DNA from: JBAYJM01 sp964350585
Lineage (GTDB): Bacteria; Patescibacteriota; Patescibacteriia; 2-01-FULL-39-33
Length of the DNA stretch: 64,000 bases
Direction of reading: 5' to 3'
NCBI GenBank assembly: GCA_964350585.1
Contig: CAYGKC010000002.1
Span: forward strand, 1-64,000
Under the pieces are notes generated by a model that did not search any database, had not been told where the DNA came from, and saw only the letters and a list, made by a program, of their open reading frames with translations. Below, piece by piece: positions 8,366 to 15,272 of the stretch; the stretch's first letter is position 1; each line of letters starts with the position of its first letter. Position numbers and translations under genes: made by a program.

Positions 8366-8521
8366 ATGTCACAAGACAACATGATAAAGTTCGAATGCAC
8401 GGAATGCAAAAAAGTGAATTATTTTTCAAGAAAAAATAAGAAACTTTTAAAAGAAAGGCTAGAACTAAGAAAGTATTGTAAAAGTTGCAAAAAGCATTCA
8501 ATGCATAAAGAAACCAAATAG
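8366..8521 (+). CDS. rpmG: Ribosomal protein bL33
   Basis: A 51-residue protein, the usual L33 length. It has the zinc-ribbon form with two CxxC pairs: CTEC near residues 11-14 and CKSC near 40-43. The sequence between them (VNYFSRKNKK and LELRKYC) is typical of L33. It is a large-subunit protein near the E site. It sits between tRNA-Thr and tRNA-Trp, a placement seen in many bacteria next to secE and nusG. Here secE-nusG are about 41 kb away on the other strand. Confidence 0.95.
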   Translation: MSQDNMIKFECTECKKVNYFSRKNKKLLKERLELRKYCKSCKKHSMHKETK

Positions 8522-8553
8522 CAAACCTGAAATAGTTTTCGGCTGAGGTTTGC
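8521..8553 (+). repeat. Inverted repeat between rpmG and tRNA-Trp
   Basis: GCAAACCT (8521-8528) and AGGTTTGC (8546-8553) form a perfect 8-bp stem with a 17-nt loop. The left arm starts on the last base of the rpmG stop codon and the right arm ends 5 nt before tRNA-Trp. There is no T tract, so it is more likely an RNA-processing or mRNA-stability element than a terminator (inference). Confidence 0.55.
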
Positions 8554-8558
8554 CGTAT

Positions 8559-8629
8559 GGGGGTGTAGTTCAACAGTAGAACAACGGTCTCCAAAACCGT
8601 AAACGAGGGGGCGGCACCTTCCACCCCTG
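8559..8629 (+). tRNA. tRNA-Trp (anticodon CCA)
   Basis: A 71-nt cloverleaf. Acceptor GGGGGTG pairs with CACCCCT (one G-T pair), the D loop is AGTTCAACAGTAG-type, the anticodon stem is ACGGT/ACCGT around CTCCAAA with CCA, and the T stem is rich in G+C. The discriminator is G and CCA is not encoded. It is followed at once by a terminator. Confidence 0.94.
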
Positions 8630-8634
8630 CAAAT

Positions 8635-8658
8635 AAAACGGGCTATAGGCCCGTTTTT
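8635..8658 (+). terminator. Intrinsic terminator after tRNA-Trp
   Basis: ACGGGC (8638-8643) / GCCCGT (8649-8654) with a 5-nt loop, A residues before and five T after. It ends the tRNA-Thr/rpmG/tRNA-Trp transcript. Confidence 0.9.
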
Positions 8659-8703
8659 AGGTTGTGTTAATTGTTATTTAAGATTGTTGTTTTAACTTTA
8701 TAG

Positions 8704-9003
8704 ATGGCAAATGATAAGTGGGTAAAAATAAAACAAGAGTATAGCAGTTTGATTGATACAATAAATCAATTAATTCAAAATGCCCAAATTAGTGAAAAGG
8801 AATATTGGAATGATGTCAAAAAACAGCTGCAAGATGCAAAAAAAGAGGCTGAGCAAAAGATAGAGTTATTGGAAAATGAGACGGGTGAAGTCTCAGAATA
8901 TATTGACAGTTCTTATGACCAGATTATCGAAGATTTAAGTCAAGTATTTACTTATATTAAGGAAAAATATGATCTAGGGGACAGTAATGAAACTGGATCT
9001 TAA
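8704..9003 (+). CDS. Hypothetical helical protein
   Basis: A 99-residue, acidic, highly charged protein with predicted long helices throughout and a heptad-like pattern at about 15-65 (KEYWNDVKKQLQDAKKEAEQKIELLENE). There is no Cys, signal peptide or membrane segment. No family is recognised. It stands alone after the tRNA unit's terminator. Confidence 0.6.
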   Translation: MANDKWVKIKQEYSSLIDTINQLIQNAQISEKEYWNDVKKQLQDAKKEAEQKIELLENETGEVSEYIDSSYDQIIEDLSQVFTYIKEKYDLGDSNETGS

Positions 9004-9131
9004 AAAATACTGTGTTTAATTATTATGCAGATTTAAATAAAAATTAAATATTGACATATAACTAAAATTCTGTCGTCCAATATTGTGGGAAAAGGTCGTA
9101 TTATTAATAAAATTATAACTAATTTAAATAT

Positions 9132-9317
9132 ATGGCACGATCAAAAAGAGGTTTGGCTTCTGCTGATCAATCAACTAGAGAAAGAGTATCTAGAATGGGC
9201 GGACAGTCATCCAGAGGCGGAGGTAGACAAGGCGGTGGACAAGGAAAAAACGATAATGGCGGCGGTGGAAAAGGAAGAGGACGAAGCGGAGAAAGTGAAG
9301 AAGAAGGCGAATGGTAG
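9132..9317 (+). CDS. KGG-motif-like small basic/Gly-rich protein
   Basis: A 61-residue protein that begins MARSKRGLASADQSTRERVS and continues MGGQSSRGGG with Gly-rich repeats and an acidic tail. The beginning parallels the product at 11304 (MAKRGLGSATQETRERVA), so the two are diverged paralogues of the KGG stress-peptide family. In this copy the Gly-rich second half replaces the second KGG unit. A longer reading frame at 9085-9402 overlaps it in another frame but lacks any family resemblance. A TTGACA at 9051 has no well-spaced -10. Confidence 0.75.
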   Translation: MARSKRGLASADQSTRERVSRMGGQSSRGGGRQGGGQGKNDNGGGGKGRGRSGESEEEGEW

Positions 9318-9332
9318 AGAAAGTGTAAAATT

Positions 9333-9364
9333 AAAAGAATTGCCCTGTATGGGCAATTCTTTTT
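9333..9364 (+). terminator. Intrinsic terminator
   Basis: Perfect 10-bp stem AGAATTGCCC (9336-9345) / GGGCAATTCT (9351-9360), loop TGTAT, followed by T residues. It ends the 9132 gene. Confidence 0.92.
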
Positions 9365-9412
9365 GGTTAACTTTAAAAGTTAGAATAAATGTGCTAAAAT
9401 AGTAGAACTTTT

Positions 9413-11185
9413 ATGAAAAAAAATAATACAGGAAAAACCCTAAGATATTTTTGGCAGGCTTTAAAGGAGCATAGGCTCATTACTTTTGTTATTTGGGGCG
9501 CAATACTAGGCGCTTCGATTGTTGAAATTATAATTCCTCTTTATTTTAAGGATTTTTTCAACAAATTAGCAAGTAATGTGAATAAGGACATTGTTTTTCC
9601 TTCTATAATTTCATTGCTGATAATAATTGCACTGTACAAGCTCTTACGGTGGTTTTTGTGGAGAATCGCCGGATTTTCTATGAGCCATCAGCAATCTAAA
9701 ATAGTTGCAGAACTTTCCGATAAGTGCTTCAAGAACTTACACAAGCATTCATTTTCATTTTTTAACAACAATTTTGTCGGTTCTCTTGTGAAAAGGGTTA
9801 AATGGTTTACCGGAGCTTTTGAAACAGTTAATGATGAGCTTGTTTATCATATTATTCCGATGTTTGTAAACATTATTGCCATTGTAATAGTGCTTTCTTT
9901 TATTAATATATATTTGGCACTTGGTATATTAACTTGGGTGGTAGTATTTTTAACCATCAATTGGTTTTTTACAAATTACAAACTAAAATACGATATAAAA
10001 AGGAATGAGATTGAGTCGAAGGCAACCGGTTTTTTGGCAGATACCATTACTAACAATTCAAACGTAAAGTTGTTTAACGGTTACAAAAGGGAAGTTGATG
10101 GTTTTTTTAACATAAATGATGACTTGCGGAGGGTGAGGAGATTTGCTTGGTTTTTGGGAGATACTTTTGAGTCGATTCAAGGGTTTTTAATGATAGTATT
10201 GGAAATAGGGATGTTTGTTGCTGCGGCTTGGTTTTGGCAGAAAGGGCAATTGACTGTTGGAGACTTTGTTTTGCTCCAGGCATATTTGATAAACATTTTC
10301 ATGGTAGTTTGGAATTTCGGAAGGGTAATTAGAAGAATCTATGAGGCTCTTTCTAACGCGGATGAAATGACCCAAATTTTGGAAACTACGCATGAGATTG
10401 TCGATATCCCAAGAGCAAAAGAATTAGTAGTAGTTAAAGGCAAGATAGAATTAAAAAAGGCACTATTTAATTATAATGAAACAAGGTCTGTAATAAAAAA
10501 AGTCGATTTGGAAATTCCTCCAAGGCAAAGAATTGCAATTATCGGTCCCTCAGGCGCGGGAAAAACTACTATAGTTAAATTGTTATTCAGGATGCATGAA
10601 TTAACGTCGGGTAAAATTTTAATAGATGGTCAGGATATTTCCAAAGTGACGCAGGAAAGTTTATGGAAAAATGTTAGTCTTGTGCCCCAAGATCCTATTT
10701 TATTTCACAGGACTCTTATGGAAAATATTAAGTATGGCAATCCCAATGCTAGTGAAGAAGAAGTTTTAGAAGCATCGAAGGCAGCTCATTGTCATGAATT
10801 TATTATTAATTGCCCTGATGGCTATGAAACTTATGTGGGTGAAAGGGGAATTAAACTTTCTGGCGGAGAAAGGCAAAGGGTGGCGATTGCGAGAGCCATA
10901 CTTAAGAATGCTCCCATTTTAATTTTGGACGAAGCCACTTCAAGTTTGGACTCAGAATCTGAGCAGTTAATTCAAAATGCCCTTAATAAATTGATGGAAA
11001 ATAAGACGGTTATTGTAATTGCCCATAGATTATCAACAATAAGTAAAATGGATAGAATTATTGTTATAGAAAACGGCTCCATTATTGAAGATGGCAGCCA
11101 TGCAAAGCTGGCGAAAGTTAAAGATGGGCTTTATAGTAAACTGTGGGATCTTCAAGCAGGAGGATTTCTTAAGGCAACTGAATAA
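9413..11185 (+). CDS. ABC exporter, fused membrane and ATPase domains
   Basis: A 590-residue half-transporter of the type I exporter (MsbA/lipid A or multidrug) class. Six membrane segments lie in about 20-305, with the ATPase domain at about 340-585. Walker A is GPSGAGKTT (378-386), the signature is LSGGERQR (about 484), Walker B is ILILDEATSSLD (about 506) and the switch His is in VIAHRLS. It works as a homodimer or with a partner. No partner gene is adjacent and the substrate is not predictable. TAAAAT at 9395-9400 lies 12 nt before ATG, so the leader is very short. Confidence 0.95.
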   Translation: MKKNNTGKTLRYFWQALKEHRLITFVIWGAILGASIVEIIIPLYFKDFFNKLASNVNKDIVFPSIISLLIIIALYKLLRWFLWRIAGFSMSHQQSKIVAELSDKCFKNLHKHSFSFFNNNFVGSLVKRVKWFTGAFETVNDELVYHIIPMFVNIIAIVIVLSFINIYLALGILTWVVVFLTINWFFTNYKLKYDIKRNEIESKATGFLADTITNNSNVKLFNGYKREVDGFFNINDDLRRVRRFAWFLGDTFESIQGFLMIVLEIGMFVAAAWFWQKGQLTVGDFVLLQAYLINIFMVVWNFGRVIRRIYEALSNADEMTQILETTHEIVDIPRAKELVVVKGKIELKKALFNYNETRSVIKKVDLEIPPRQRIAIIGPSGAGKTTIVKLLFRMHELTSGKILIDGQDISKVTQESLWKNVSLVPQDPILFHRTLMENIKYGNPNASEEEVLEASKAAHCHEFIINCPDGYETYVGERGIKLSGGERQRVAIARAILKNAPILILDEATSSLDSESEQLIQNALNKLMENKTVIVIAHRLSTISKMDRIIVIENGSIIEDGSHAKLAKVKDGLYSKLWDLQAGGFLKATE

Positions 11186-11202
11186 TTTTAGTCAAAAGTA
11201 TA

Positions 11203-11230
11203 CCCAGCCATATAAATGGCTGGGTTTTTT
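11203..11230 (+). terminator. Intrinsic terminator after ABC exporter
   Basis: CCCAGCCAT (11203-11211) / ATGGCTGGG (11216-11224) with loop ATAA, then six T. Confidence 0.94.
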
Positions 11231-11303
11231 GGTAATAAATCAATACTACAGACGTTTTATTATTTGAGGGCAATATTGCCGGTAGAATAATAAAATTAAA
11301 TAT

Positions 11304-11471
11304 ATGGCTAAAAGAGGATTAGGCAGCGCCACCCAAGAAACTCGTGAAAGAGTGGCTCGTGAAGGCGGCAAAGCTGCTCAAAGAAGCGGAAAAGCACATA
11401 AATTAACAACAGAAGAAAGAAGAAAGGGCGGACAATCGTCAAGAGGGGGCGGTAGAAGACCTGTTCTATAA
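11304..11471 (+). CDS. KGG-motif small protein
   Basis: A 55-residue protein. It has two Gly-rich units, REGGKAAQRSGKAHKL and RRKGGQSSRGGGRR, matching the stress-induced KGG repeat family. These are small, hydrophilic, often stress-induced proteins of unknown mechanism. Start ATG 11304 is followed by MAKRGLGSA, similar to the 9132 product. It is a monocistronic unit between two strong terminators. Confidence 0.88.
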   Translation: MAKRGLGSATQETRERVAREGGKAAQRSGKAHKLTTEERRKGGQSSRGGGRRPVL

Positions 11472-11473
11472 AC

Positions 11474-11500
11474 AAAAAGCGTCGCAATGCGGCGCTTTTT
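11474..11500 (+). terminator. Intrinsic terminator after KGG gene
   Basis: AAAAAGCGTCGC (11474-11485) / GCGGCGCTTTTT (11489-11500), 12 bp with one G-T pair and an AAT loop. It begins 3 nt after the stop codon. Confidence 0.93.
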
Positions 11501-11575
11501 ATTTATATAAATATTGTTTTAATTTTTGGGCTTTAAGATAAAAGGTAGAAATCGTTTAATGCATAAAAAATAACC

Positions 11576-11737
11576 ATGAAAACATTAATTTATACCACTA
11601 TCTTTGCCATGATAATTATAATATCATTTTTGATTTGGTGGGCTCTAGCTATGGTTAATGTTATAAAAATGGATCTGACTGGTAGCGGACAAACAAACGA
11701 CTATTTTATGGTTCAATTGCACAATGCAAAAAAATAA
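11576..11737 (+). CDS. Small single-pass membrane protein
   Basis: A 53-residue frame with one strong hydrophobic segment (residues 4-28, Ile/Leu/Trp rich) and a short polar tail ending in HNAKK. No family is recognised. ATG 11576 follows AACC without a clear Shine-Dalgarno. It converges on the 11741 gene with only 3 nt between stops. Confidence 0.55.
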   Translation: MKTLIYTTIFAMIIIISFLIWWALAMVNVIKMDLTGSGQTNDYFMVQLHNAKK

Positions 11738-11740
11738 ATT

Positions 11741-12124
11741 TTATTTTACCTCTTCTTTACAAATATAATATTCTTGAAAAGCTGCTTCTTTAAGAAGTTT
11801 TGCGGCATCAATTGCCTTTAATCTTGCTGATTTTTTGTTCTCTTTAGCACTGCTTTTTAGATCGTCCATTAATTCTCCGCTTAATAATTCTTTTGCTGAG
11901 GCAATTACAATTTTATAGGCCTCATTTGCTTCTTTTATTGCATTGGCATAAATCTTATTACTTTCCTTTATCTGTAATCTATACATTTTACGGCATTGCC
12001 TGATTTCTTTTGAATCTTCGGAAGTTAGTTTTGCTGTTACTGATTTTGCCAAAAAAAAGAACGTACCTGCAATAAGAAGGGGAAATAAAATTATTATAAA
12101 AAAATGTGTTGCTTTTCTAGTCAT
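11741..12124 (-). CDS. Hypothetical exported or anchored helical protein
   Basis: A 127-residue protein. The N-terminus MTRKATHFFIIILFPLLIAGTFFFLA is a signal anchor or signal peptide. The rest is Lys/Glu/Ala-rich helix with coiled-coil character and two Cys (near 44 and 123). No domain is recognised. It is transcribed divergently from the carboxypeptidase gene at 12223. Confidence 0.65.
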   Translation of the reverse strand: MTRKATHFFIIILFPLLIAGTFFFLAKSVTAKLTSEDSKEIRQCRKMYRLQIKESNKIYANAIKEANEAYKIVIASAKELLSGELMDDLKSSAKENKKSARLKAIDAAKLLKEAAFQEYYICKEEVK

Positions 12125-12182
12125 TTTATATTCCTTATATTATAGCAAATTATGGCTAAAAAGGGAAGCTCTAAGATCAGAA

Positions 12183-12211
12183 TTGGAGATAAGGTATTTT
12201 TTTGTTATAAT
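12183..12211 (+). promoter_or_regulatory. Promoter for the D,D-carboxypeptidase gene
   Basis: TTGGAG (12183-12188), 17-bp spacer, TATAAT (12206-12211). The ATG at 12223 is 11 nt after the -10, so the leader would be about 5 nt or absent. Confidence 0.7.
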
Positions 12212-12222
12212 AGTAATGAATT

Positions 12223-13497
12223 ATGTTTAAATATTTTTTTAAGAAAACTTTTATTTATACCATTGCTGTTTCAGCTTTGTTTTTATTTATTTTACCCTTG
12301 AATGCTGAAGCCGCTACTAAAATTTCAAAGCCGGAAGTAATCAATCCCCAACATTTTTTTGGGAGATTTGTAATCCAAACTCCGGATAATGTACTTTGGT
12401 TTATTGCCAAAGAAGATGGAAAACGTTTCTCTTTAAAAAATAGTGATGACTTAAATTGGTTTATCCAAAATTTGGCAAAAGAAATTTCAGATGAAGAACT
12501 AAAGCTTATTAGAAGTCACGTTACTGGTAAAAAGGTAAAGGAAGCTGAAAAATATTATGGCAATTTGGTTTATTCAACAAAAGCAACTTCAAGTATCTGG
12601 TATGTTAATCCGGCAGACGGCATAAGGTATCCGGTTAGAAGTTTTGGTGATTTTTTCAATATTCAAAAAATTATTGGTAAGAAACTTACAAAGGAGAATA
12701 TTAACAAATTCAAATTAAATGAAGATCAGATTACTTATGATCCGGCTTTTTGCGAGACAGCTTATGTAGGATATAATGGAAAATTTTTCTTTGGCCAAAG
12801 TTATTCTGATAAAGTCCTTTCACTCGCGTCACTTACAAAATTAATGACAGCCTTGGTTTTGGAAGATATAGCTGATATTGATTGGAATAAGACCGTAACT
12901 ATAACTGAAGAGCAAATTAACTATCCTTATAAGTACGCAGAAAAAGGCCAAACAAGCGAAATAGCCTTAAGAGCGGGCGACCAAGTAAGTTTTTATGATT
13001 TGTGGACGGCTATGTTGACTGCTTCTTCAAATCAATCTTCAGTAATTTTGGCAGACAACTCCGGTCTTGGCAGGAAAGGGTTTATTGAGGCTATGAATCA
13101 AAAGGCTAAAAGCCTTGGTCTGAAAAAAACAGTGTTTTATGATATGTCAGGATTGGATCCGGATAATGTTAGTACTGCTAGGGAATTTGCAATAATAGCT
13201 AAAGAAGCTTTTGAGAATCCTGCCATTGCCTATTCTACACAAATCAACAATTATTTTGTAAGTGTTAAAGGAGTTAATGGAATTAACAGGAATATACCGG
13301 TAACCAATAGAAACTACAGCCTTTTAGCAATGGGCGCAGACGCTTCAAAAACAGGATTTTTGATAGAAGCTCAGCGAAATGTTGCTTTGAAGAAGAATGG
13401 GAGTATTTATATTGTAATGCATGCATTAAGTACAGCTCAGCGGAATACTATTTTGTCAAAACTTTTTAAAGAACCTCAACTCTCCTATAATAAATAA
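12223..13497 (+). CDS. D-alanyl-D-alanine carboxypeptidase (S11)
   Basis: A 424-residue exported penicillin-binding protein. The signal peptide is at 1-30. Residues about 47-170 are an extra N-terminal module with two units of the type WYV..DG.RYPVRSFGDF that recall the N-terminal repeats of the S-layer-like protein at 58484. The catalytic domain has SLTK (Ser203, Lys206), SSN (268-270) and KTG (375-377), the three S11 motifs. It should trim stem peptides in peptidoglycan. The C-terminal PBP5 beta domain and amphipathic anchor are not evident. Confidence 0.93.
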   Translation: MFKYFFKKTFIYTIAVSALFLFILPLNAEAATKISKPEVINPQHFFGRFVIQTPDNVLWFIAKEDGKRFSLKNSDDLNWFIQNLAKEISDEELKLIRSHVTGKKVKEAEKYYGNLVYSTKATSSIWYVNPADGIRYPVRSFGDFFNIQKIIGKKLTKENINKFKLNEDQITYDPAFCETAYVGYNGKFFFGQSYSDKVLSLASLTKLMTALVLEDIADIDWNKTVTITEEQINYPYKYAEKGQTSEIALRAGDQVSFYDLWTAMLTASSNQSSVILADNSGLGRKGFIEAMNQKAKSLGLKKTVFYDMSGLDPDNVSTAREFAIIAKEAFENPAIAYSTQINNYFVSVKGVNGINRNIPVTNRNYSLLAMGADASKTGFLIEAQRNVALKKNGSIYIVMHALSTAQRNTILSKLFKEPQLSYNK

Positions 13498-13526
13498 GTT
13501 TTTAATTAATATTAACTTTAAATGTA

Positions 13527-13880
13527 ATGAATAAATTACAAGAGTGTTTTAATCGTATTTGTGAGATCAAGAAAGAACAAAAAAGGATAAAAAGCGTTTA
13601 CAGAGATGCTTTGAACTCCTCACCTTCCTATCAAAAAATAGCTGAAGAACTAAAAGAATTAAGGGAAAAGAAAAAGAAATTCGAAGAAGGAATTAGAGCT
13701 GATTTCTCGTCTGAGTTTACGAAGTTGGATGACATTAAAATTGATTTGGAAAGCGAATTTGAATTATTAAACGATATTGCGATAACTCAGCTTATGAAAG
13801 GTGAAACTTTAAAAGTTACTGATCAATATGAAAATGCTTATGATCCGATTTTCAGTGTTAAATTTAAGAGAGTAAACTAA
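13527..13880 (+). CDS. Hypothetical coiled-coil protein
   Basis: A 117-residue cytoplasmic protein. Residues 5-55 are highly charged and helical (IKKEQKRIKS, LKELREKKKKFEEG), followed by a second helical region and a short beta-like end. There is no recognised family. It lies 29 nt after the carboxypeptidase and 26 nt before the SanA-like gene. Confidence 0.6.
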   Translation: MNKLQECFNRICEIKKEQKRIKSVYRDALNSSPSYQKIAEELKELREKKKKFEEGIRADFSSEFTKLDDIKIDLESEFELLNDIAITQLMKGETLKVTDQYENAYDPIFSVKFKRVN

Positions 13881-13906
13881 TTATTTATATAATACTTCAG
13901 TTTAAG

Positions 13907-14560
13907 ATGAAAAATTTTATTCTAACGGTATTTATTGTCTTAATCGCAACTGTCTTGTCTCTATTTATGATGAATTGGCGGGTAATTACTTGTGGAGAAA
14001 AGTATATAGTTGATGACATTCAATCCTTGCCAGAAGCGGATGCGGTGATGATTTTGGGAGCAAGAGTTTATGGCAGTAATTCTATGAGTGCCACGTTAAC
14101 TGATCGCACTGATACGGCTATAAATGTATATCAAAATGGCAAGGCAAATAAAATTTTAGTCTCAGGCGACCATGGTCAAGACGATTATGATGAAGTTAAC
14201 GCTGTTAAAAATTATCTTTTGGAAAAAGATATTAATCCTTCTGATATTTTTTTGGATCATGCCGGTTTTAACACCTATGACAGTATGTATAGGGCTAAAA
14301 AAATTTTTGGCGTCAGGTCATTAATAATAGCAACTCAAAATTTCCATTTGCCTCGAGCTGTTTGTTTGGCGAGGAATAGGGGAATTGAAGCATATGGAAT
14401 AAGCGCTGACTTACGTCCTTATCTAACGCAAAGGGAGAATAATTATCGGGAATTTTTTGCAAGAATAAAAGCTTTTGTATATTTGTTAATTAATCCCGAT
14501 CCTAAATTTTTAGGATTGGAAATTCCAATTGAAGGCGACGGTCAATTAACTTGGGATTAA
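13907..14560 (+). CDS. SanA/YdcF-like DUF218 membrane-anchored protein
   Basis: A 217-residue protein. The membrane anchor is at 4-22. The DUF218 core follows: ADAVMILGARVYGSNSMS, a strand-turn-helix with LVSGDH, then HAGFNTYDSMYRAKKIFG and IIATQNFHLPRAV, all characteristic of SanA. The family is tied to envelope barrier function and vancomycin exclusion in E. coli, but the reaction is unknown. A TATAAT lies at 13888-13893. A bidirectional terminator follows. Confidence 0.9.
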   Translation: MKNFILTVFIVLIATVLSLFMMNWRVITCGEKYIVDDIQSLPEADAVMILGARVYGSNSMSATLTDRTDTAINVYQNGKANKILVSGDHGQDDYDEVNAVKNYLLEKDINPSDIFLDHAGFNTYDSMYRAKKIFGVRSLIIATQNFHLPRAVCLARNRGIEAYGISADLRPYLTQRENNYREFFARIKAFVYLLINPDPKFLGLEIPIEGDGQLTWD

Positions 14561-14572
14561 CTCAAAAAAAAT

Positions 14573-14603
14573 AACCCGTTTCGACGTACGAAACGGGTTT
14601 TGT
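14573..14603. terminator. Bidirectional terminator
   Basis: AACCCGTTTCG (14573-14583) / CGAAACGGGTT (14589-14599) around ACGTA, with A tract left and T tract right. It serves the SanA-like gene and the convergent transporter-like gene. Confidence 0.93.
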
Positions 14604-14615
14604 CTATTGGATTAT

Positions 14616-15098
14616 TTATTTGAAAAGATGTATTATCTTATCTCCCCAATTTTTTTCCCAGTTGGCGATAATAATGCCACTTACGGCAATTATCGCCCCC
14701 ACTACTTGCTGGAAGGCAACGGGTTTGGCGTCCGGCAAAAAATGCGGCAAGTGTTTTACGGTCACCCCAATCAATAACAGAGTGATGATAGGGTACATGG
14801 CAGGGATAAGCGTTATCATCCCTACATTTGCGGGGGATAAGCGAATTGCTGTAAGTAGGCAGTAAAAGCCTCCAACTGACATCATTGCCATTATGGTCGC
14901 ATTTACTGCTGAAGTAGTAGTGACCATTTTGTATTGCTGCAAATTTCCCACACTAACGAGCACAGCCAGAACTACGAAAACCACAGCTTCAAAGGCTATG
15001 GTAACATTTTGGCCGTGTACATTGGTTGCTTTTGCTCCAAAGATCGAGTATGATCCCCAAAGCAACAAGGCGCCGATTGTAAAATGTACCCAATTCAT
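14616..15098 (-). CDS. Half-size EamA/DMT-like membrane transporter
   Basis: A 160-residue protein with five predicted membrane segments, corresponding to one EamA repeat of the drug/metabolite transporter superfamily (N-terminal LLLWGSYSIFGAKA, later LIPAMYPIITLLLIGV and a GAIIAVSGIIIA end helix). Half-size members work as dimers; the substrate is unknown. The gene is G+C-richer than its neighbours, has GGGGAG ahead of its ATG, a structured leader (CCCTTTTTAGGG) and an ideal promoter, unlike the core genes around it. This suggests a foreign or specially expressed cassette. Confidence 0.82.
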   Translation of the reverse strand: MNWVHFTIGALLLWGSYSIFGAKATNVHGQNVTIAFEAVVFVVLAVLVSVGNLQQYKMVTTTSAVNATIMAMMSVGGFYCLLTAIRLSPANVGMITLIPAMYPIITLLLIGVTVKHLPHFLPDAKPVAFQQVVGAIIAVSGIIIANWEKNWGDKIIHLFK

Positions 15099-15154
15099 CT
15101 TAATCTCCCCATCTCCCTAAAAAGGGATATAGTTGCCTTTACATTATTCTATTA

Positions 15155-15183
15155 ATTATAGCACATTTTATATAAAATGTCAA
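15155..15183 (-). promoter_or_regulatory. Consensus sigma-70 promoter of the DMT-like gene
   Basis: On the minus strand TTGACA (15183-15178), exactly 17 bp, TATAAT (15160-15155): both hexamers match consensus. The spacer includes ATTTTATATAAAAT, itself palindromic. The start region TTAATAGAAT..TGTAAAG is shared with the promoter at 23464-23492. Confidence 0.92.
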
Positions 15184-15215
15184 TAGTGCTTGATTTTTGT
15201 TAAGAAATCTGTTAC

Positions 15216-15255
15216 TATAATTAAAGATTTGGCCAAAAGAGGCCAGACTTTTTTT
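15216..15255 (+). promoter_or_regulatory. typA -10 box and attenuator-like leader hairpin
   Basis: TATAAT at 15216-15221 (weak -35) is followed by a 7-bp stem TTTGGCC (15228-15234) / GGCCAGA (15241-15247), a 6-nt loop and seven T (15249-15255), ending 17 nt before the typA ATG. It has the form of an intrinsic terminator placed inside the 5' leader, so transcription attenuation is possible. Confidence 0.55.
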
Positions 15256-15272
15256 CTGAATTAAAAAAACAA

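Noticed and set aside
9051..9086. Promoter for the 9132 gene from TTGACA at 9051
   Set aside because: No -10 hexamer lies at 16-18 bp; the closest TATTGT is 24 bp away.
9085..9402. 105-codon plus-strand frame over the KGG-like gene
   Set aside because: It is in another frame than the 9132 gene, extends through the terminator hairpin, and its start is not supported.
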